Notes: generated by a model from the letters alone, not told the origin. Shown: positions 34,506-44,653, numbered from the stretch's first letter. The stretch is DNA of 64,000 bases from Paraburkholderia bryophila (GCF_003269035.1 NZ_QLTK01000024.1:1-64000), one strand, 5' to 3'. Numbers and translations: made by a program.

Positions 34506-35408
34506 ATGCAAACGCTCATCGACGAACACGCGCTGTATGTCGCGAAACATCCCGGCAGCTTCGTGCTGCAGACGCTGAAGGCGTTCCGCGCGAACCAGGG
34601 TTTGCTGCTCGCGGGCGCGGTGGCGTATTACGCGCTGCTCTCCATCGTGCCATTGCTGATCCTGATTGTGATCGTCCTGTCGCGGATGGTCCCGCAGCAG
34701 GTATTGTTGACAGCGCTCGGGCATCTTCTGCAATGGCTCGTACCGGGACAATCTTCTGCACTGGTGCGCGAGCTCGCGAATTTTCTGGCGCACCGCGCGG
34801 TGATCGGCTGGGTGCTGCTCGTGACGATGATCTTCTTCAGTTCGCTGGCGTTTACCGTGCTGGAAAATGCGATGTCGCTGATCTTCGTGCATCGCGTGGT
34901 CGTCAGGCGGCGGCACTTTTTGCTGTCGGCGCTGCTACCGTATTGCTACATTCTGTTTCTCGGCGTCGGCCTGTTGATCGTCACGTTCGTATCGAGCGGA
35001 CTCGAAGCGATCGGCGCCGAAGGGGTCGATCTGTTCGGCCTGCACGTATCACTGCAAGGGCTCTCGCGGGTGGTGCTGTATCTGCTGGGCCTCGCCGGTG
35101 AAATCTTCGTGCTGACCTCGATCTATCTGGTCATGCCGGTCGGCAAGCCGTCGCTCAAACACGCGCTGCTCGGCGGCGTGGTTGCAGCCGCGCTGTGGGA
35201 AATCACCCGCCACGTGCTGGTCTGGTATTTCGCCACGCTCTCGCAGGTCAGCGTGGTGTACGGCTCGTTGACCATGGCGATCGTGATCCTGTTCAGTCTC
35301 GAATGGCTCGCCACGCTTCTGCTGTTCGGCGCTCAGGTGATCTCCCAGTACGAACGCTTCGGACTCGAACCGGCGGCCGCGCCGGTGCCGACCATCAAAA
35401 CCGGCTGA
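34506..35408 (+). CDS. YihY/UPF0761 family inner-membrane protein
   Basis: A 300-residue polytopic protein with six predicted helices. The family signature GAVAYYALLSIVPLLILIVIV occurs near residues 38-58. HALLGGVVAAALWEITRHVL and the final SLEWLATLLLFGAQVISQYE are also diagnostic. The family was once called ribonuclease BN; its function remains unsettled. ATG 34506 is used because family homology starts there; the open frame extending back to 34215 runs through the region upstream of the exonuclease gene. It is divergent from the exonuclease. Confidence 0.85.
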   Translation: MQTLIDEHALYVAKHPGSFVLQTLKAFRANQGLLLAGAVAYYALLSIVPLLILIVIVLSRMVPQQVLLTALGHLLQWLVPGQSSALVRELANFLAHRAVIGWVLLVTMIFFSSLAFTVLENAMSLIFVHRVVVRRRHFLLSALLPYCYILFLGVGLLIVTFVSSGLEAIGAEGVDLFGLHVSLQGLSRVVLYLLGLAGEIFVLTSIYLVMPVGKPSLKHALLGGVVAAALWEITRHVLVWYFATLSQVSVVYGSLTMAIVILFSLEWLATLLLFGAQVISQYERFGLEPAAAPVPTIKTG

Positions 35409-35574
35409 AGCCGTTTCATGACGAACTGCCTCGCGTTGTCAATGCATGTCGCATGACCGGTGCAGCATGTCGCACGCCAACCTCGATTTGCCCTGAGACT
35501 GCGGTAACATCCGTCGAAGCCGGCGGGCCGGACGCAATCGCCGTTTCATGCCCAGCAGGCCTCAGGACATCACG

Positions 35575-35673
35575 ATGAGCATCGCGCAGCGCCACGACCT
35601 ACCGAATACCGCCAGCGGCAAACCAGTCACGGTGCCGGCCATTCACACCTCGACCGGGCCGCGAGTCCCATAA
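35575..35673 (+). CDS. Possible 32-residue leader peptide before the PAS kinase
   Basis: A short frame (ATG 35575, TAA 35671) ending four bases before the kinase ATG, with AGGAC 8 bases upstream. Its composition is unremarkable and I recognise no family. Its only support is the tight spacing, which could mean translational coupling. Confidence 0.25.
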   Translation: MSIAQRHDLPNTASGKPVTVPAIHTSTGPRVP

Positions 35674-35677
35674 CGCA

Positions 35678-38008
35678 ATGTCAAGCACGGACCGCCCGCA
35701 GCCTTCCGCCGACGCATTATTCGAGCACGCCGCCTGCGGCCTGCTGCTGACCGATCACCTCGGCCGTATCCTGCGTGTGAACGCGACTTTCTGCGGTTGG
35801 CTCGGTTACGACGCCGCCGAACTCGTCGCGTCGAAGCAACTGAACGATCTGCTGAGCGCCGGCGGCAAGGTGTTCTATCAGACGCATTGGGCGCCGCTGC
35901 TGCAAACCCAGGGCTCGGTGGCCGAGATCAAGCTGAACATGGTGCACCGCGACGGCCATATGGTGCCGATGCTGCTCAACGCGGCATGCCGCCGTCACGA
36001 CAACGCCGACTTCCTCGAGATCGCGGTGCTGATCGTCGAGGACCGTCATAAGTACGAGCAGGACTTGCTGCTCGCACGGCGCAACGCGGAGGCTTCGGTG
36101 GCCGCGCATCAGCGTGCCCAACAGGAGCTGCAGGAAAGCCGCGACGTGCTGAGCCTCGCCATGCGCGGCGCGCGCATGGGCGCGTGGTCGCACGAGCCGA
36201 AGTCCGGCAAGTTCTGGTGGAGCCGCGAACTGGAAGCGCTCGCGGGCTACGCCGAAGGACGCTTTGCCAGGATACCCGGCGGCTTCTTCGAGCTGATTCA
36301 TCCGGGCGACCTGATCGCGCTCAACGAGGCGGTGGCACACGCGCTGGCGAGCGCCGACGATTACGTCGTGGAATTCCGCTTTCTGCATGCGAGCGGCGAC
36401 TGGTGCTGGATGGAAGGCCGCGGCCGCGCGACCTACGACCGTCAGGGCGAGCCGCTGACCGTCTACGGTCTCGGCACGGACATCACCGAGCGCAAGGAAG
36501 CGCAGACCGTGCTGCTGCGCCAGGCGGCGATTTTCGAGCACCTGAGCGACGCGATCGTGATCACCGATCTGCGCGGCAATATCACCGATTTCAACGTCGG
36601 CGGCGAGCGCATGCTGGGCTATCGGCGACGCGAGATTCTCGGCAAGCCTGTCACGATGTTCCACCCGCAGCAAGCGGCGTTGCGGATTCGCCGCGAAGCC
36701 TTCGCCGCCCTCGCCGCCGAGGGCACCTGGCGCGGCGAGTTGCCGTTCGTACGGCGCAACGGTTCGCACGGCGTGTGCGACACCGTCGTCAAACCGCTCG
36801 CGAACGCGCGGGGCGACATTTACGGCGCGGTTTGCGTGAGCCGCGACATTACCGAGCGCCGCCGCGCCGAGCAGCAACTGCAGCGCCTGAATCTCGAACT
36901 CTCGAAAGCCGACCGTCGCAAGGACGAATTTCTCGCCACGCTCGCGCACGAGTTACGCAATCCGCTCGCGCCGATGCGCAACGTGCTCGAAATTTTGCGG
37001 CTCAAGGAATTCGCCGATCCCCAACTGAGCTGGTCGCGCGACGTCTTCGACCGGCAGTTGCAACATATGACGCATCTGGTCGACGATCTGCTGGAGGTCT
37101 CGCGGATCACGCAGGGCAAGCTGGAATTGCGCAAACAACGCCTCGAACTCGCCCGCGCGATGCAGTCGGCCATGGAAGCGGCGCGGCCGACCGTGCAGGC
37201 TTCATCGCATCATCTGAGCGTGACGTTGCCGCGCGAACCGATTTATCTCGACGCCGATCCCACGCGCCTGTCGCAGATGATCCTGAATCTGCTGAACAAC
37301 GCCGCCAAGTACACACCGCCCGGCGGCCGCATCTCGCTCGCGGCGGAGCGCGAAGGCGACGAAGCGGTGATCGTGGTGCGCGACTCCGGTATCGGGATTC
37401 CGCGCGAGCATCTGGACAGCGTGTTCGAAATGTTCTCGCAACTGGCGCCCGCGCTCGACCGCTCGCAAGGCGGACTCGGCATCGGTCTCGCGCTGGTGCG
37501 CGGGCTCGCGGAACTGCACGGCGGCACGGTGGCGGCCTTCAGCGACGGCGCGGGCTCCGGCAGCGAGTTCATGATCCGCCTGCCGCTGTCGCGCGCCGCC
37601 TCGGCACCGGCCGACCGTGCCGCACCCGAGCCCGCGCTTGCGGCCGGCCTGCGGGTCGTGATCGTCGACGACAACGCCGACGCCGCCGACAGTCTCGCGA
37701 TGGTGCTCGAACTCGAAGGCCACGAAGTGCGCACGGCCGGCGACGGTCTCGCGGGGCTGGCGTTGATCGGTGAATTCGCGCCGCACGCGGTGATTCTCGA
37801 TATCGGTTTGCCGCGGCTCAATGGCTACGAGGTCGCGCGGCGGATTCGTCGCGACTATGGCGGCGCGAGTCTTCTGCTGATTGCTGTGACGGGCTGGGGG
37901 CAGCAGCAGGACAAACAGACTGCCGTGGAAGCGGGCTTCGATCATCACTTCACGAAACCGGTCGATCCGCGCGAGTTGCAGCAGGTGTTGGGGCGGCAGC
38001 GGGTTTGA
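35678..38008 (+). CDS. PAS-domain hybrid histidine kinase/response regulator
   Basis: A 776-residue soluble kinase without transmembrane segments. It has three PAS/PAC modules (about 8-130, 145-270, 275-400, the second with the WCWMEGRGRATYDRQGEPL type PAC). The HisKA domain has H in ATLAHELRNPLAPMRN, and the ATPase has NLLNNAAKYTPPGG, DSGIGIP and GGLGIGLALVRG. The C-terminal receiver (about 655-776) has VIVDDNADAADS and phosphoacceptor Asp in AVILDIGLPRLNGYE. The cytoplasmic location and PAS set suggest sensing of redox, light or a small ligand; no cofactor residue can be firmly identified. Confidence 0.94.
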   Translation: MSSTDRPQPSADALFEHAACGLLLTDHLGRILRVNATFCGWLGYDAAELVASKQLNDLLSAGGKVFYQTHWAPLLQTQGSVAEIKLNMVHRDGHMVPMLLNAACRRHDNADFLEIAVLIVEDRHKYEQDLLLARRNAEASVAAHQRAQQELQESRDVLSLAMRGARMGAWSHEPKSGKFWWSRELEALAGYAEGRFARIPGGFFELIHPGDLIALNEAVAHALASADDYVVEFRFLHASGDWCWMEGRGRATYDRQGEPLTVYGLGTDITERKEAQTVLLRQAAIFEHLSDAIVITDLRGNITDFNVGGERMLGYRRREILGKPVTMFHPQQAALRIRREAFAALAAEGTWRGELPFVRRNGSHGVCDTVVKPLANARGDIYGAVCVSRDITERRRAEQQLQRLNLELSKADRRKDEFLATLAHELRNPLAPMRNVLEILRLKEFADPQLSWSRDVFDRQLQHMTHLVDDLLEVSRITQGKLELRKQRLELARAMQSAMEAARPTVQASSHHLSVTLPREPIYLDADPTRLSQMILNLLNNAAKYTPPGGRISLAAEREGDEAVIVVRDSGIGIPREHLDSVFEMFSQLAPALDRSQGGLGIGLALVRGLAELHGGTVAAFSDGAGSGSEFMIRLPLSRAASAPADRAAPEPALAAGLRVVIVDDNADAADSLAMVLELEGHEVRTAGDGLAGLALIGEFAPHAVILDIGLPRLNGYEVARRIRRDYGGASLLLIAVTGWGQQQDKQTAVEAGFDHHFTKPVDPRELQQVLGRQRV

Positions 38009-38161
38009 GGCGGCGATGGTTTGCAATCGTTGCGCGTTTAAGCCCTGCCGGCAGCCCTTGTTAAACTAACGCGCTCATGTCCCGCCTGCCCTCCATGCTC
38101 ACCGACTTCGCCGCCGTCCTGACCGCCCATGCCCTGTACTCCGCCTGCGGGACGCTCGTTC

Positions 38162-39253
38162 ATGCTTGACGAGGCTCAGGTCACCCGCGCCCTCACCGCG
38201 CGCGGCATCGAGCCCGACGCCAGCCAGCGCGACGCGATCGCGGCGCTCGTCGCGCTGCTGCATCCGCAAGCCCGGCGCGGGATCGACGAAGCGACGTCCA
38301 CGCGCCAAGGCGTGTATTGCCACGGGCTTCCCGGCCGCGGCAAAAGCCTCGTGGTCGACACCGCGTTCGAACTGGCGGCATGCGGCAAACGGCGTTTGCA
38401 CTTCCACGAATTTCTGCGCGAGATGAACCGGCGGCTCGTCAGCGAACCTCGCGGCGACGACCGGCTCGGCTCGGTCTCGCGGCAGTGGCTCGACGGCATC
38501 GACTTGCTGTGCTTCGACGAATTCCATGTACACGATATCGCCGACGCGTTCCTGATGGGCCGTTTCCTCGACACCGCGATCCGCCTCGGCACACGCATCA
38601 TGCTGACCTCGAACTACGCGCCGGGTGCGCTGCTGTCCGATCCGGAATTTCACGAACGTTTTCTGCCGACCATCGAACAGATCGAGCGTTGCTTCACCGT
38701 GATCCATTTCGACGGCGCGCGCGACTATCGTTTCGGTGGCGAAGAAGCCGAGGCGCCGCGATTCTTCGCGCCGCTGGACCCGTCGAATCACGACGCGCTG
38801 CGGCAGATTTTCGTGCGCCACGAAGGCGACGATGCGAGCCTCGAACCCGTCACGCTGAGCGCGGCGGGCCGGCCGCTCACCGCGCGCGCAGCAGGCGCGG
38901 CCTTGTTGTGGGCGGACTTCGACAGCTTATGCGTGGCGAGCCGTTCGCACCTCGACTATCTCGATCTCGCCGGGCAATGGCATGGGCTGATTGTCGACAA
39001 CCTGCACACCGACCGGCTGACGAAATCGCCTACGTTGCAGCGGCTGGTGTGGCTGGTGGATATTTTCTACGACCGCAAACGCGCGCTGTTCATCGCGTCC
39101 GATCAACCGATCGAAGCGGCGCTCGCGGGCCTCGCGGGCGCGCACGATCTGTCGAGAACGCTGAGCCGGCTCGCGGAGATGCAGTCGCGCGCGTATCGGA
39201 ACACGCTCGAAGATGCCGCCGCCGGCGTCGGGCGAACCGCCCTCGCGCCTTGA
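38162..39253 (+). CDS. zapE: Cell division ATPase ZapE (AFG1 family)
   Basis: A 363-residue P-loop ATPase. Walker A is GLPGRGKS (residues 55-62), Walker B is LLCFDEFHV (D119-E120), and the sensor is in MLTSNYAP. ZapE associates with FtsZ and destabilises its polymers late in constriction; the family is also named AFG1-like. The length matches the family (about 360-375). ATG 38162 is preferred over 38129 because family homology begins there. Confidence 0.93.
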   Translation: MLDEAQVTRALTARGIEPDASQRDAIAALVALLHPQARRGIDEATSTRQGVYCHGLPGRGKSLVVDTAFELAACGKRRLHFHEFLREMNRRLVSEPRGDDRLGSVSRQWLDGIDLLCFDEFHVHDIADAFLMGRFLDTAIRLGTRIMLTSNYAPGALLSDPEFHERFLPTIEQIERCFTVIHFDGARDYRFGGEEAEAPRFFAPLDPSNHDALRQIFVRHEGDDASLEPVTLSAAGRPLTARAAGAALLWADFDSLCVASRSHLDYLDLAGQWHGLIVDNLHTDRLTKSPTLQRLVWLVDIFYDRKRALFIASDQPIEAALAGLAGAHDLSRTLSRLAEMQSRAYRNTLEDAAAGVGRTALAP

Positions 39254-39481
39254 TTCGCGCGTAGGCTGGAAACGCGGGCGGGTCGGCTGCGCGCATTCTG
39301 CAAATCTTGCAACGTGACGGCAAATCCTGCGCGAGAAGGCCGCCCACTCGGCCGACGCTCATGCCTATTCATCAGGTGAAACGACGAAAGCGGCTCGTCC
39401 GACAGGCAGGCGGGAATGGGCCCTGCTACCGGCGCAGCGGACTCATTCTTCTGCGGATTACCCTCAGCCTCGTTCGTCGCC

Positions 39482-40564
39482 ATGATCAGAACCGCTTCTG
39501 TCGTTGCCGCGCTTTGCGCGGCCTGCCTCACGTCGGCCTGTGTACATATCGGGCCTTCCCGTCTCAAAGCCGACCAGGTCGATTACGCCCGCGCGTTGGG
39601 CGACGCCAAGAAACGCGAGATTCTCGCCGCCGTGGTCGGCCTGCGTTACGGCGATGCGCCGGCCTTCCTGAGCGTCAGTAGCATCATCGCCGCCTACACG
39701 TTCGACGCCACCGGCGGCGCCACCGCCAACGCCGGTTCGGGCAGCCAGCCGAGCTACGCGCTCGCCACCGGCAGCGTGTCCTATTCGAATCACCCGACCT
39801 TCACCTTCACACCGACGACCGGCGACGCATTCGCGTCCGCGTATATCCGGCCGCTCGCGCCATCGCTGGTATTACCGCTAGCCGAAGGCGGCATCCCGAT
39901 CGATCTGTTGCTACGTATCACCGCGCAATCGGTGGGCGGTCTGCAGAACGGCAACGCGCTCGGCGGAGAAAACAGCGCGGGCGCGCCGGGTTTCTTCGAA
40001 TTGCTGCAGGCGCTGCGCCGTCTGCAACTCGCAGGCGAACTGAATGTCGAGTCGCGCCAGGCCGACGGCAAGAGCGGCCAGATGGGCGTGTATCTGGTGA
40101 TGGGCGCGGCCACCAGCGGCGAGTCGCCGCAAACCGGCGCGGATCTCGCGCGGGTGCGCCGACTGCTGCATCTGTCTTCGGCGACGCGCACGTATGAGAT
40201 CGTCTATGGGCCGTCGTCGTCGAAAAAGGGCGACACTATTCCGATGGTGACGCGCTCGGTGCTCGGCATTCTGAGCGATCTCGGCGCACAGGTGCAGGTG
40301 CCAGTCGCCCGTATCGACGATGGGTCGACCAAGCCGACCGTGGGTCTGATCGGCGGCGAGACGCGGCCGACGATCATCGTCCATTCGGGCAAGACGCCGC
40401 CCGACGATGTGTACGTGATGATTTCTTATGGCCCGTCCGCGTATTGGGTGGACCGCAACGACTTCGATTCGAAATACGCGTTCACCGTCGTGCAGAATCT
40501 GATGGCGCTGGCGGAAGCGGATACGAGCAGCAAGGCGCCGGTGGTGACGATTCCGGCGAATTGA
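39482..40564 (+). CDS. Predicted outer-membrane lipoprotein of unknown function
   Basis: A 360-residue protein with a lipoprotein signal (lipobox SAC, Cys20). The mature part is a mix of strands and helices, with a Gly/Thr/Ser-rich segment near residues 75-105 and a C-terminal YVMISYGPSAYWVDRNDFDSKYAF repeat-free domain. I do not recognise a named family. It seems free-standing, between zapE and a bidirectional terminator. Confidence 0.75.
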   Translation: MIRTASVVAALCAACLTSACVHIGPSRLKADQVDYARALGDAKKREILAAVVGLRYGDAPAFLSVSSIIAAYTFDATGGATANAGSGSQPSYALATGSVSYSNHPTFTFTPTTGDAFASAYIRPLAPSLVLPLAEGGIPIDLLLRITAQSVGGLQNGNALGGENSAGAPGFFELLQALRRLQLAGELNVESRQADGKSGQMGVYLVMGAATSGESPQTGADLARVRRLLHLSSATRTYEIVYGPSSSKKGDTIPMVTRSVLGILSDLGAQVQVPVARIDDGSTKPTVGLIGGETRPTIIVHSGKTPPDDVYVMISYGPSAYWVDRNDFDSKYAFTVVQNLMALAEADTSSKAPVVTIPAN

Positions 40565-40605
40565 TCGGGGCGTTTGTTGAAACCGAGGCTGGCGGTGTGA
40601 CGTAA

Positions 40606-40650
40606 AAAACCGGCGGGTTTTATGAACTGTGAACTGACACCGCCGGTTTT
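40606..40650. terminator. Bidirectional terminator with nested hairpins
   Basis: AAAACCGGCGG (40606-40616) pairs with CCGCCGGTTTT (40640-40650) over a 23-base loop. The same first arm can also fold locally as AAAACC-ggcg-GGTTTT (40606-40621). Both alternatives end in T-runs, and the element separates the convergent lipoprotein and tkt genes. Confidence 0.75.
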
Positions 40651-40703
40651 ATACTACGCATCATGCAGTTCAAAGCGAACCGAACTCATGCGATAAGAAG
40701 CGC

Positions 40704-42782
40704 CTAACTCCGCTTGCCCTGCACTCTCGCAATCTGCTGCTTCGCCGCCTCGTACACATGCTCCGGCGTAAAGCCGAACTTCTTCTTCAGTTCGGCGAGC
40801 GGCGCGGACGCGCCGAACGTGTGCATCACCACCTGCGCGCCGTGCCGTCCCACATAGCGATCCCAACCCAGCGACGCCGCCTGCTCCACCGCCACACGTG
40901 CAACCACGTCATCCGGCAGCACCGATTCCTGATACGCCTCGTCCTGACGCTCGAACACATCCCACGACGGCATCGACACCACGCGCGCCGCAATGCCTTC
41001 GCCCTTGAGCTTTTCGTAGACGTCGACGCACACCGACAATTCACTGCCGGTCGCCATCAGGATCACCTGCGGCTTCTGCCCGTCGGGCGCGTCGGCAAGC
41101 ACATAGGCGCCCTTCTGCACGCCCTTTGCCGACGCATAACGGCTGCGGTCGAGCGTCGGCAACGCCTGGCGCGAGACGACGATGCACGACGGCCGCCGCG
41201 GATGCGAGAGCGCCACCCGCCACGCTTCGGCCACCTCGTTCGCGTCGCCGGGGCGCAGCACGGTCAGCCCCGGCACGCCACGCAGCGACGCCAGTTGCTC
41301 GATCGGCTGATGGGTCGGACCATCTTCGCCGACGCCGATCGAATCGTGCGTGAAGACGTAGATCGCCGGCACTTCCATGATCGCCGACAGACGGATCGGC
41401 GGCTTCATGTAGTCGCTGAAAATCAGGAAGGTCGAACCGAACGGCCGCAGATTCGACAACGCGAGGCCGTTGACCGCCGCGCCCATGGCATGTTCGCGAA
41501 TGCCGAAGTGCAGATTGCAGCCGCCGTAGTTATCGGCTTCGAAGCTGCCCGCGCCTTCGAATTTCAGATTGGTCTTGGTGGACGGCGACAGATCCGCCGC
41601 ACCGCCGATCATCCACGGCACGCGCGCGGCGATGGCGTTGAGCACCTTGCCTGACGAATCGCGCGACGCGACGCCCTTCGGGTCCGCGTCGAACGTGGGA
41701 ATATCGCTGTCCCAGCCGGTGGGCAATTCGTGCGCTTCGATCAACGCGAGTTCGCGCGCCAGTTCCGGATACTGCTTGTGATAGACATCGTGCTTCGCGA
41801 GCCATTCGGCGCGCGCCGCCTTGCCGCGCGCGCCGATGCCTTGCGCGAAACGTTCGTGCACGCCGTCCGGCACGTAGAAGAATTTGTCTTCGGGCCAGCC
41901 ATACGCTTTCTTGGTCAAAGCAACTTCTTCGACGCCGAGCGCTTCGCCGTGTGCCGCCGAGGTGTCCTGCTTATGCGGCGAACCCCAGCCGATAATACTG
42001 TGCACCACGATCAGCGTCGGCCGGTCCGTGATGCTTTTCGCCTCGACGAACGCGGCTTCGAGCGCGGCGGCGTCGTTCGCGTCGTTTACGTGCAGCGTGT
42101 GCCAGTTGTAGCCGCGAAAGCGGCTTTCCACATCGTCGCTGTACGCGAGGTCGGTGTGGCCTTCGATCGTCACGCGGTTGCTGTCGTAGATCCAGATCAG
42201 ATTCGACAGTTTCAGATGGCCCGCGAGCGACGCCGCTTCGTGAGAGATGCCTTCCATCATGTCGCCGTCGCCGCACAACGCGTACACGCGGTAGTCGAAT
42301 AGCGGCGCGTCCGGCCGGTTGAAGCGGCTCTCGTACCAGCGCGCGGCCATCGCCATGCCCACGCTATTGCCGAGCCCCTGGCCGAGCGGTCCCGTGGTCG
42401 TTTCCACGCCGGTGGTCATGCGGTATTCGGGATGGCCCGGCGTCTTGCTGCCGAGTTGGCGGAAATGTTCGATGTCGTCGAGCGACACGGCAGGTCCGCC
42501 GGTCACGTTACCGTCGTCGTCCACGGCCTTCACGTTGGCCAGATGCAGCAGCGAATACAGCAGCATCGACGCATGCCCGACCGACAGCACGAAGCGGTCG
42601 CGATTCGGCCACAGCGGTTCGTCCGGATCGTAACGCAGATGGTTTTGCCACAGATGGTAAGCAACCGGCGCCAGCGCCATCGGCGTGCCGGGGTGACCGG
42701 AATTGGCCTTTTGCACGGCGTCCATGGCCAGTGTGCGAATCGTGTTGATGCACAACTGGTCGAGGGCGGGATCGTTTTGCAT
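40704..42782 (-). CDS. tkt: Transketolase
   Basis: A 692-residue thiamine-diphosphate enzyme moving two-carbon units between sugar phosphates in the pentose phosphate and Calvin pathways. The N-terminal TPP region has NSGHPGTPMALAPVAY and the TPP-binding GDGDMMEGISHEAASLAG. The pyrimidine-domain signature GIREHAMGAAVNGLAL and the DSIGVGEDGPTHQPIEQLA loop follow. ATG 42782 has AAGGAG seven bases upstream; the longer frame to 42935 is not supported. Its substrates are shared with phosphoketolase at 4.5-6.9 kb, so the two compete for xylulose-5-P and fructose-6-P. Confidence 0.96.
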   Translation of the reverse strand: MQNDPALDQLCINTIRTLAMDAVQKANSGHPGTPMALAPVAYHLWQNHLRYDPDEPLWPNRDRFVLSVGHASMLLYSLLHLANVKAVDDDGNVTGGPAVSLDDIEHFRQLGSKTPGHPEYRMTTGVETTTGPLGQGLGNSVGMAMAARWYESRFNRPDAPLFDYRVYALCGDGDMMEGISHEAASLAGHLKLSNLIWIYDSNRVTIEGHTDLAYSDDVESRFRGYNWHTLHVNDANDAAALEAAFVEAKSITDRPTLIVVHSIIGWGSPHKQDTSAAHGEALGVEEVALTKKAYGWPEDKFFYVPDGVHERFAQGIGARGKAARAEWLAKHDVYHKQYPELARELALIEAHELPTGWDSDIPTFDADPKGVASRDSSGKVLNAIAARVPWMIGGAADLSPSTKTNLKFEGAGSFEADNYGGCNLHFGIREHAMGAAVNGLALSNLRPFGSTFLIFSDYMKPPIRLSAIMEVPAIYVFTHDSIGVGEDGPTHQPIEQLASLRGVPGLTVLRPGDANEVAEAWRVALSHPRRPSCIVVSRQALPTLDRSRYASAKGVQKGAYVLADAPDGQKPQVILMATGSELSVCVDVYEKLKGEGIAARVVSMPSWDVFERQDEAYQESVLPDDVVARVAVEQAASLGWDRYVGRHGAQVVMHTFGASAPLAELKKKFGFTPEHVYEAAKQQIARVQGKRS

Positions 42783-43057
42783 GGGGACACTCCTTGTTCG
42801 GCGGTGGAGAACATGGCCGGCATGCCGCGCCTCATTCAGCGATTCGGCGAGCGCGGCCGGTGGTGGTGTTCGGGGGGTAACGCAGGCAAACCGCACAGGC
42901 TCACCGATGATGCGCCGATGCGCGCGATTCTGCACGCTAGTTGCCAGGCCAACGCGACAATCCGCGCCGTACGGACGATGGATCTTTCAGGACGCTTGCG
43001 GTATCGGCTTCGACGCAGGGCCAAACCGCCGCGCACGTCGCGTCGCATCGCTCCGTT

Positions 43058-43603
43058 TCAGGCCGCGTGCAGCCATAACTCGACCAGCGGGCCGAGCTTG
43101 CCGTCGATCGGATCCATCGGCGGAAACGGCAGTGCGTTCATCGCGGCCATGTCTTGCGGTGTGAGCGCTTCGCGACGAATGTCCCACTGCTGCCCTTGCG
43201 GATAACCGCCCACCACCTGAAAATGCCGCGCGAACGATTGCAGGCAATGGCCCGTGCCGGCCGGCAGCAGCAACGCATCGCCCGCGGACACGGTCACCAC
43301 CCGGCCGCCCGGACCGCCGACGATCACCTGCGCGGAACCCTCCGCGATGCCGAGCACCTCATGCGCGCTCGCATGGAAATGGTGATAGTCGAAAATGCCG
43401 TCGCGCCATTGCGGCGGCCATTCGTTGCGCTCGAACAGCATCTCGAACGCGGCGGCGAGGTCGCCGCTATCGGGCAAAAGTGCCCGGCGATAAATCACCA
43501 CCGGTAGTTTGCGGTTGTTCGGCACCCAGTCATGCGGCTCCAGCATGAAGGCTTCGTACTCGGTCTGCGCCGCGTCGAAACCGTGCTTCGAATCGTTGAA
43601 CAT
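43058..43603 (-). CDS. Cupin-domain protein
   Basis: A 181-residue protein with one cupin barrel. The first metal motif is DYHHFHASAHEVLGIAEG (two His, one Glu spaced as in cupin motif 1); motif 2 is DALLLPAGTGHCLQS with its His. The N-terminus (EPHDWVPNNRKLPVVIYR) is a fixed feature of a subfamily of YjlB-like cupins, whose activity is unknown. ATG 43603 is used; the open frame to 43912 overlaps the next gene out of frame. Confidence 0.82.
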   Translation of the reverse strand: MFNDSKHGFDAAQTEYEAFMLEPHDWVPNNRKLPVVIYRRALLPDSGDLAAAFEMLFERNEWPPQWRDGIFDYHHFHASAHEVLGIAEGSAQVIVGGPGGRVVTVSAGDALLLPAGTGHCLQSFARHFQVVGGYPQGQQWDIRREALTPQDMAAMNALPFPPMDPIDGKLGPLVELWLHAA

Positions 43604-43683
43604 GGTTCGCTCCTGTGCGTGCTGCGAGTCAAGCGGCGGCGGTGTGCGTTGCCTTTTGCGGAGTTGCCGTGTTGTGGCGCCGC

Positions 43684-44001
43684 TTATTCCTTGCGCTGCG
43701 ACTCGCGGCCGCCGCCGCCCGGAGGCTCGCCGTGCTCGCCGGTGCCCAGCGGGACTTCGGCGGTCTGCGCGGGACGCTCCGACGAACGCGGTGGATTGGT
43801 GGCCTTGTCGACGCCGGTCTGCTCGACGGGTTCGATGCCGAGTGGACTCGGTTCGACGTAATGCGTGCCGCTCGGTTTGTTGCGCTGTTTCGTTTCCGGC
43901 GAGATGTGCCATACGTTGGTGGTGGTGCGGAATTCGCCGTGCTGGGGGGCGCTGTTGTCGCTTCCGCCGCTATCGTTGTGTTGCGCGTCGCTCTGCTCCA
44001 T
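43684..44001 (-). CDS. Hydrophilic hypothetical protein
   Basis: A 105-residue, probably disordered protein rich in Ser, Pro, Gly, Glu and Gln, with no membrane segment. A central NVWHISPETKQRNKPSGTHYVEPS is its most structured-looking stretch. I do not recognise a family. The start is supported by AAGGAGAG seven bases before the ATG, which makes it more than a chance frame. Confidence 0.6.
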   Translation of the reverse strand: MEQSDAQHNDSGGSDNSAPQHGEFRTTTNVWHISPETKQRNKPSGTHYVEPSPLGIEPVEQTGVDKATNPPRSSERPAQTAEVPLGTGEHGEPPGGGGRESQRKE

Positions 44002-44213
44002 GTCGCTCTCCTTGACTGGCCTGTCGGCTATTTGATCGGTGCAGCAACAATCGGTCCCTGTCTGTGAAACGCGCCGGATGGCTTCGCGCGACGCTTGCGC
44101 CGACTTGATAGACGTGGGCGTTGCGGCGCTGAACGTGGAGGTCACGGCCGTTGTTTGTAAAAAGGAGAACGTCCTGACGATCGCGACGATTCGCGTGTCC
44201 GGCGTGTTTGGTG

Positions 44214-44459
44214 TCACTGCTCCGGGGCCGCGCGGTCCGCAGCCACGATCTCGCGTCCGTAATCGATCGCGGCGCGGCGCGCTTCGTCCGCGGTCGCGTA
44301 AGGCCCGATCTCGGGCGCGCCGTCGAATGGAAACAGAAGTTTTCTGTCCGCTTTTCTGACTACCTTCAGCCCACCTACGTAACGGCCGTCGCCTGTTCCG
44401 TGATAGCTCGCGTAAATCTCGAAGTCATCGTCAGCAACGTCGGCCTTATGTCGCGCCAT
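44214..44459 (-). CDS. Small conserved-looking hypothetical protein
   Basis: An 81-residue acidic protein with a plausible alpha/beta pattern: FEIYASYHGTGDGRYVGGLKV strands, then GPYATADEARRAAIDYGREIV helix. It resembles short uncharacterised Burkholderia proteins, but I cannot assign a named function. GGGAAAAGACAC precedes the ATG. Confidence 0.6.
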   Translation of the reverse strand: MARHKADVADDDFEIYASYHGTGDGRYVGGLKVVRKADRKLLFPFDGAPEIGPYATADEARRAAIDYGREIVAADRAAPEQ

Positions 44460-44653
44460 GTGTCTTTTCCCTTATCCCTGCACTCGTGGTACGTCATATT
44501 TCGTGTCATCGTGTGGCGCTTATAGCGCTGCCGCAGCCGCACGCTTAACCGACGTCGAGCAAGCCACGTACCACGCGACGCCCGGCCCCGTCCACCGGGC
44601 TCCACGCGCGACTCCGTGTGCAACTCCGCGTAGAACTCATCAGCCAAACGCGA

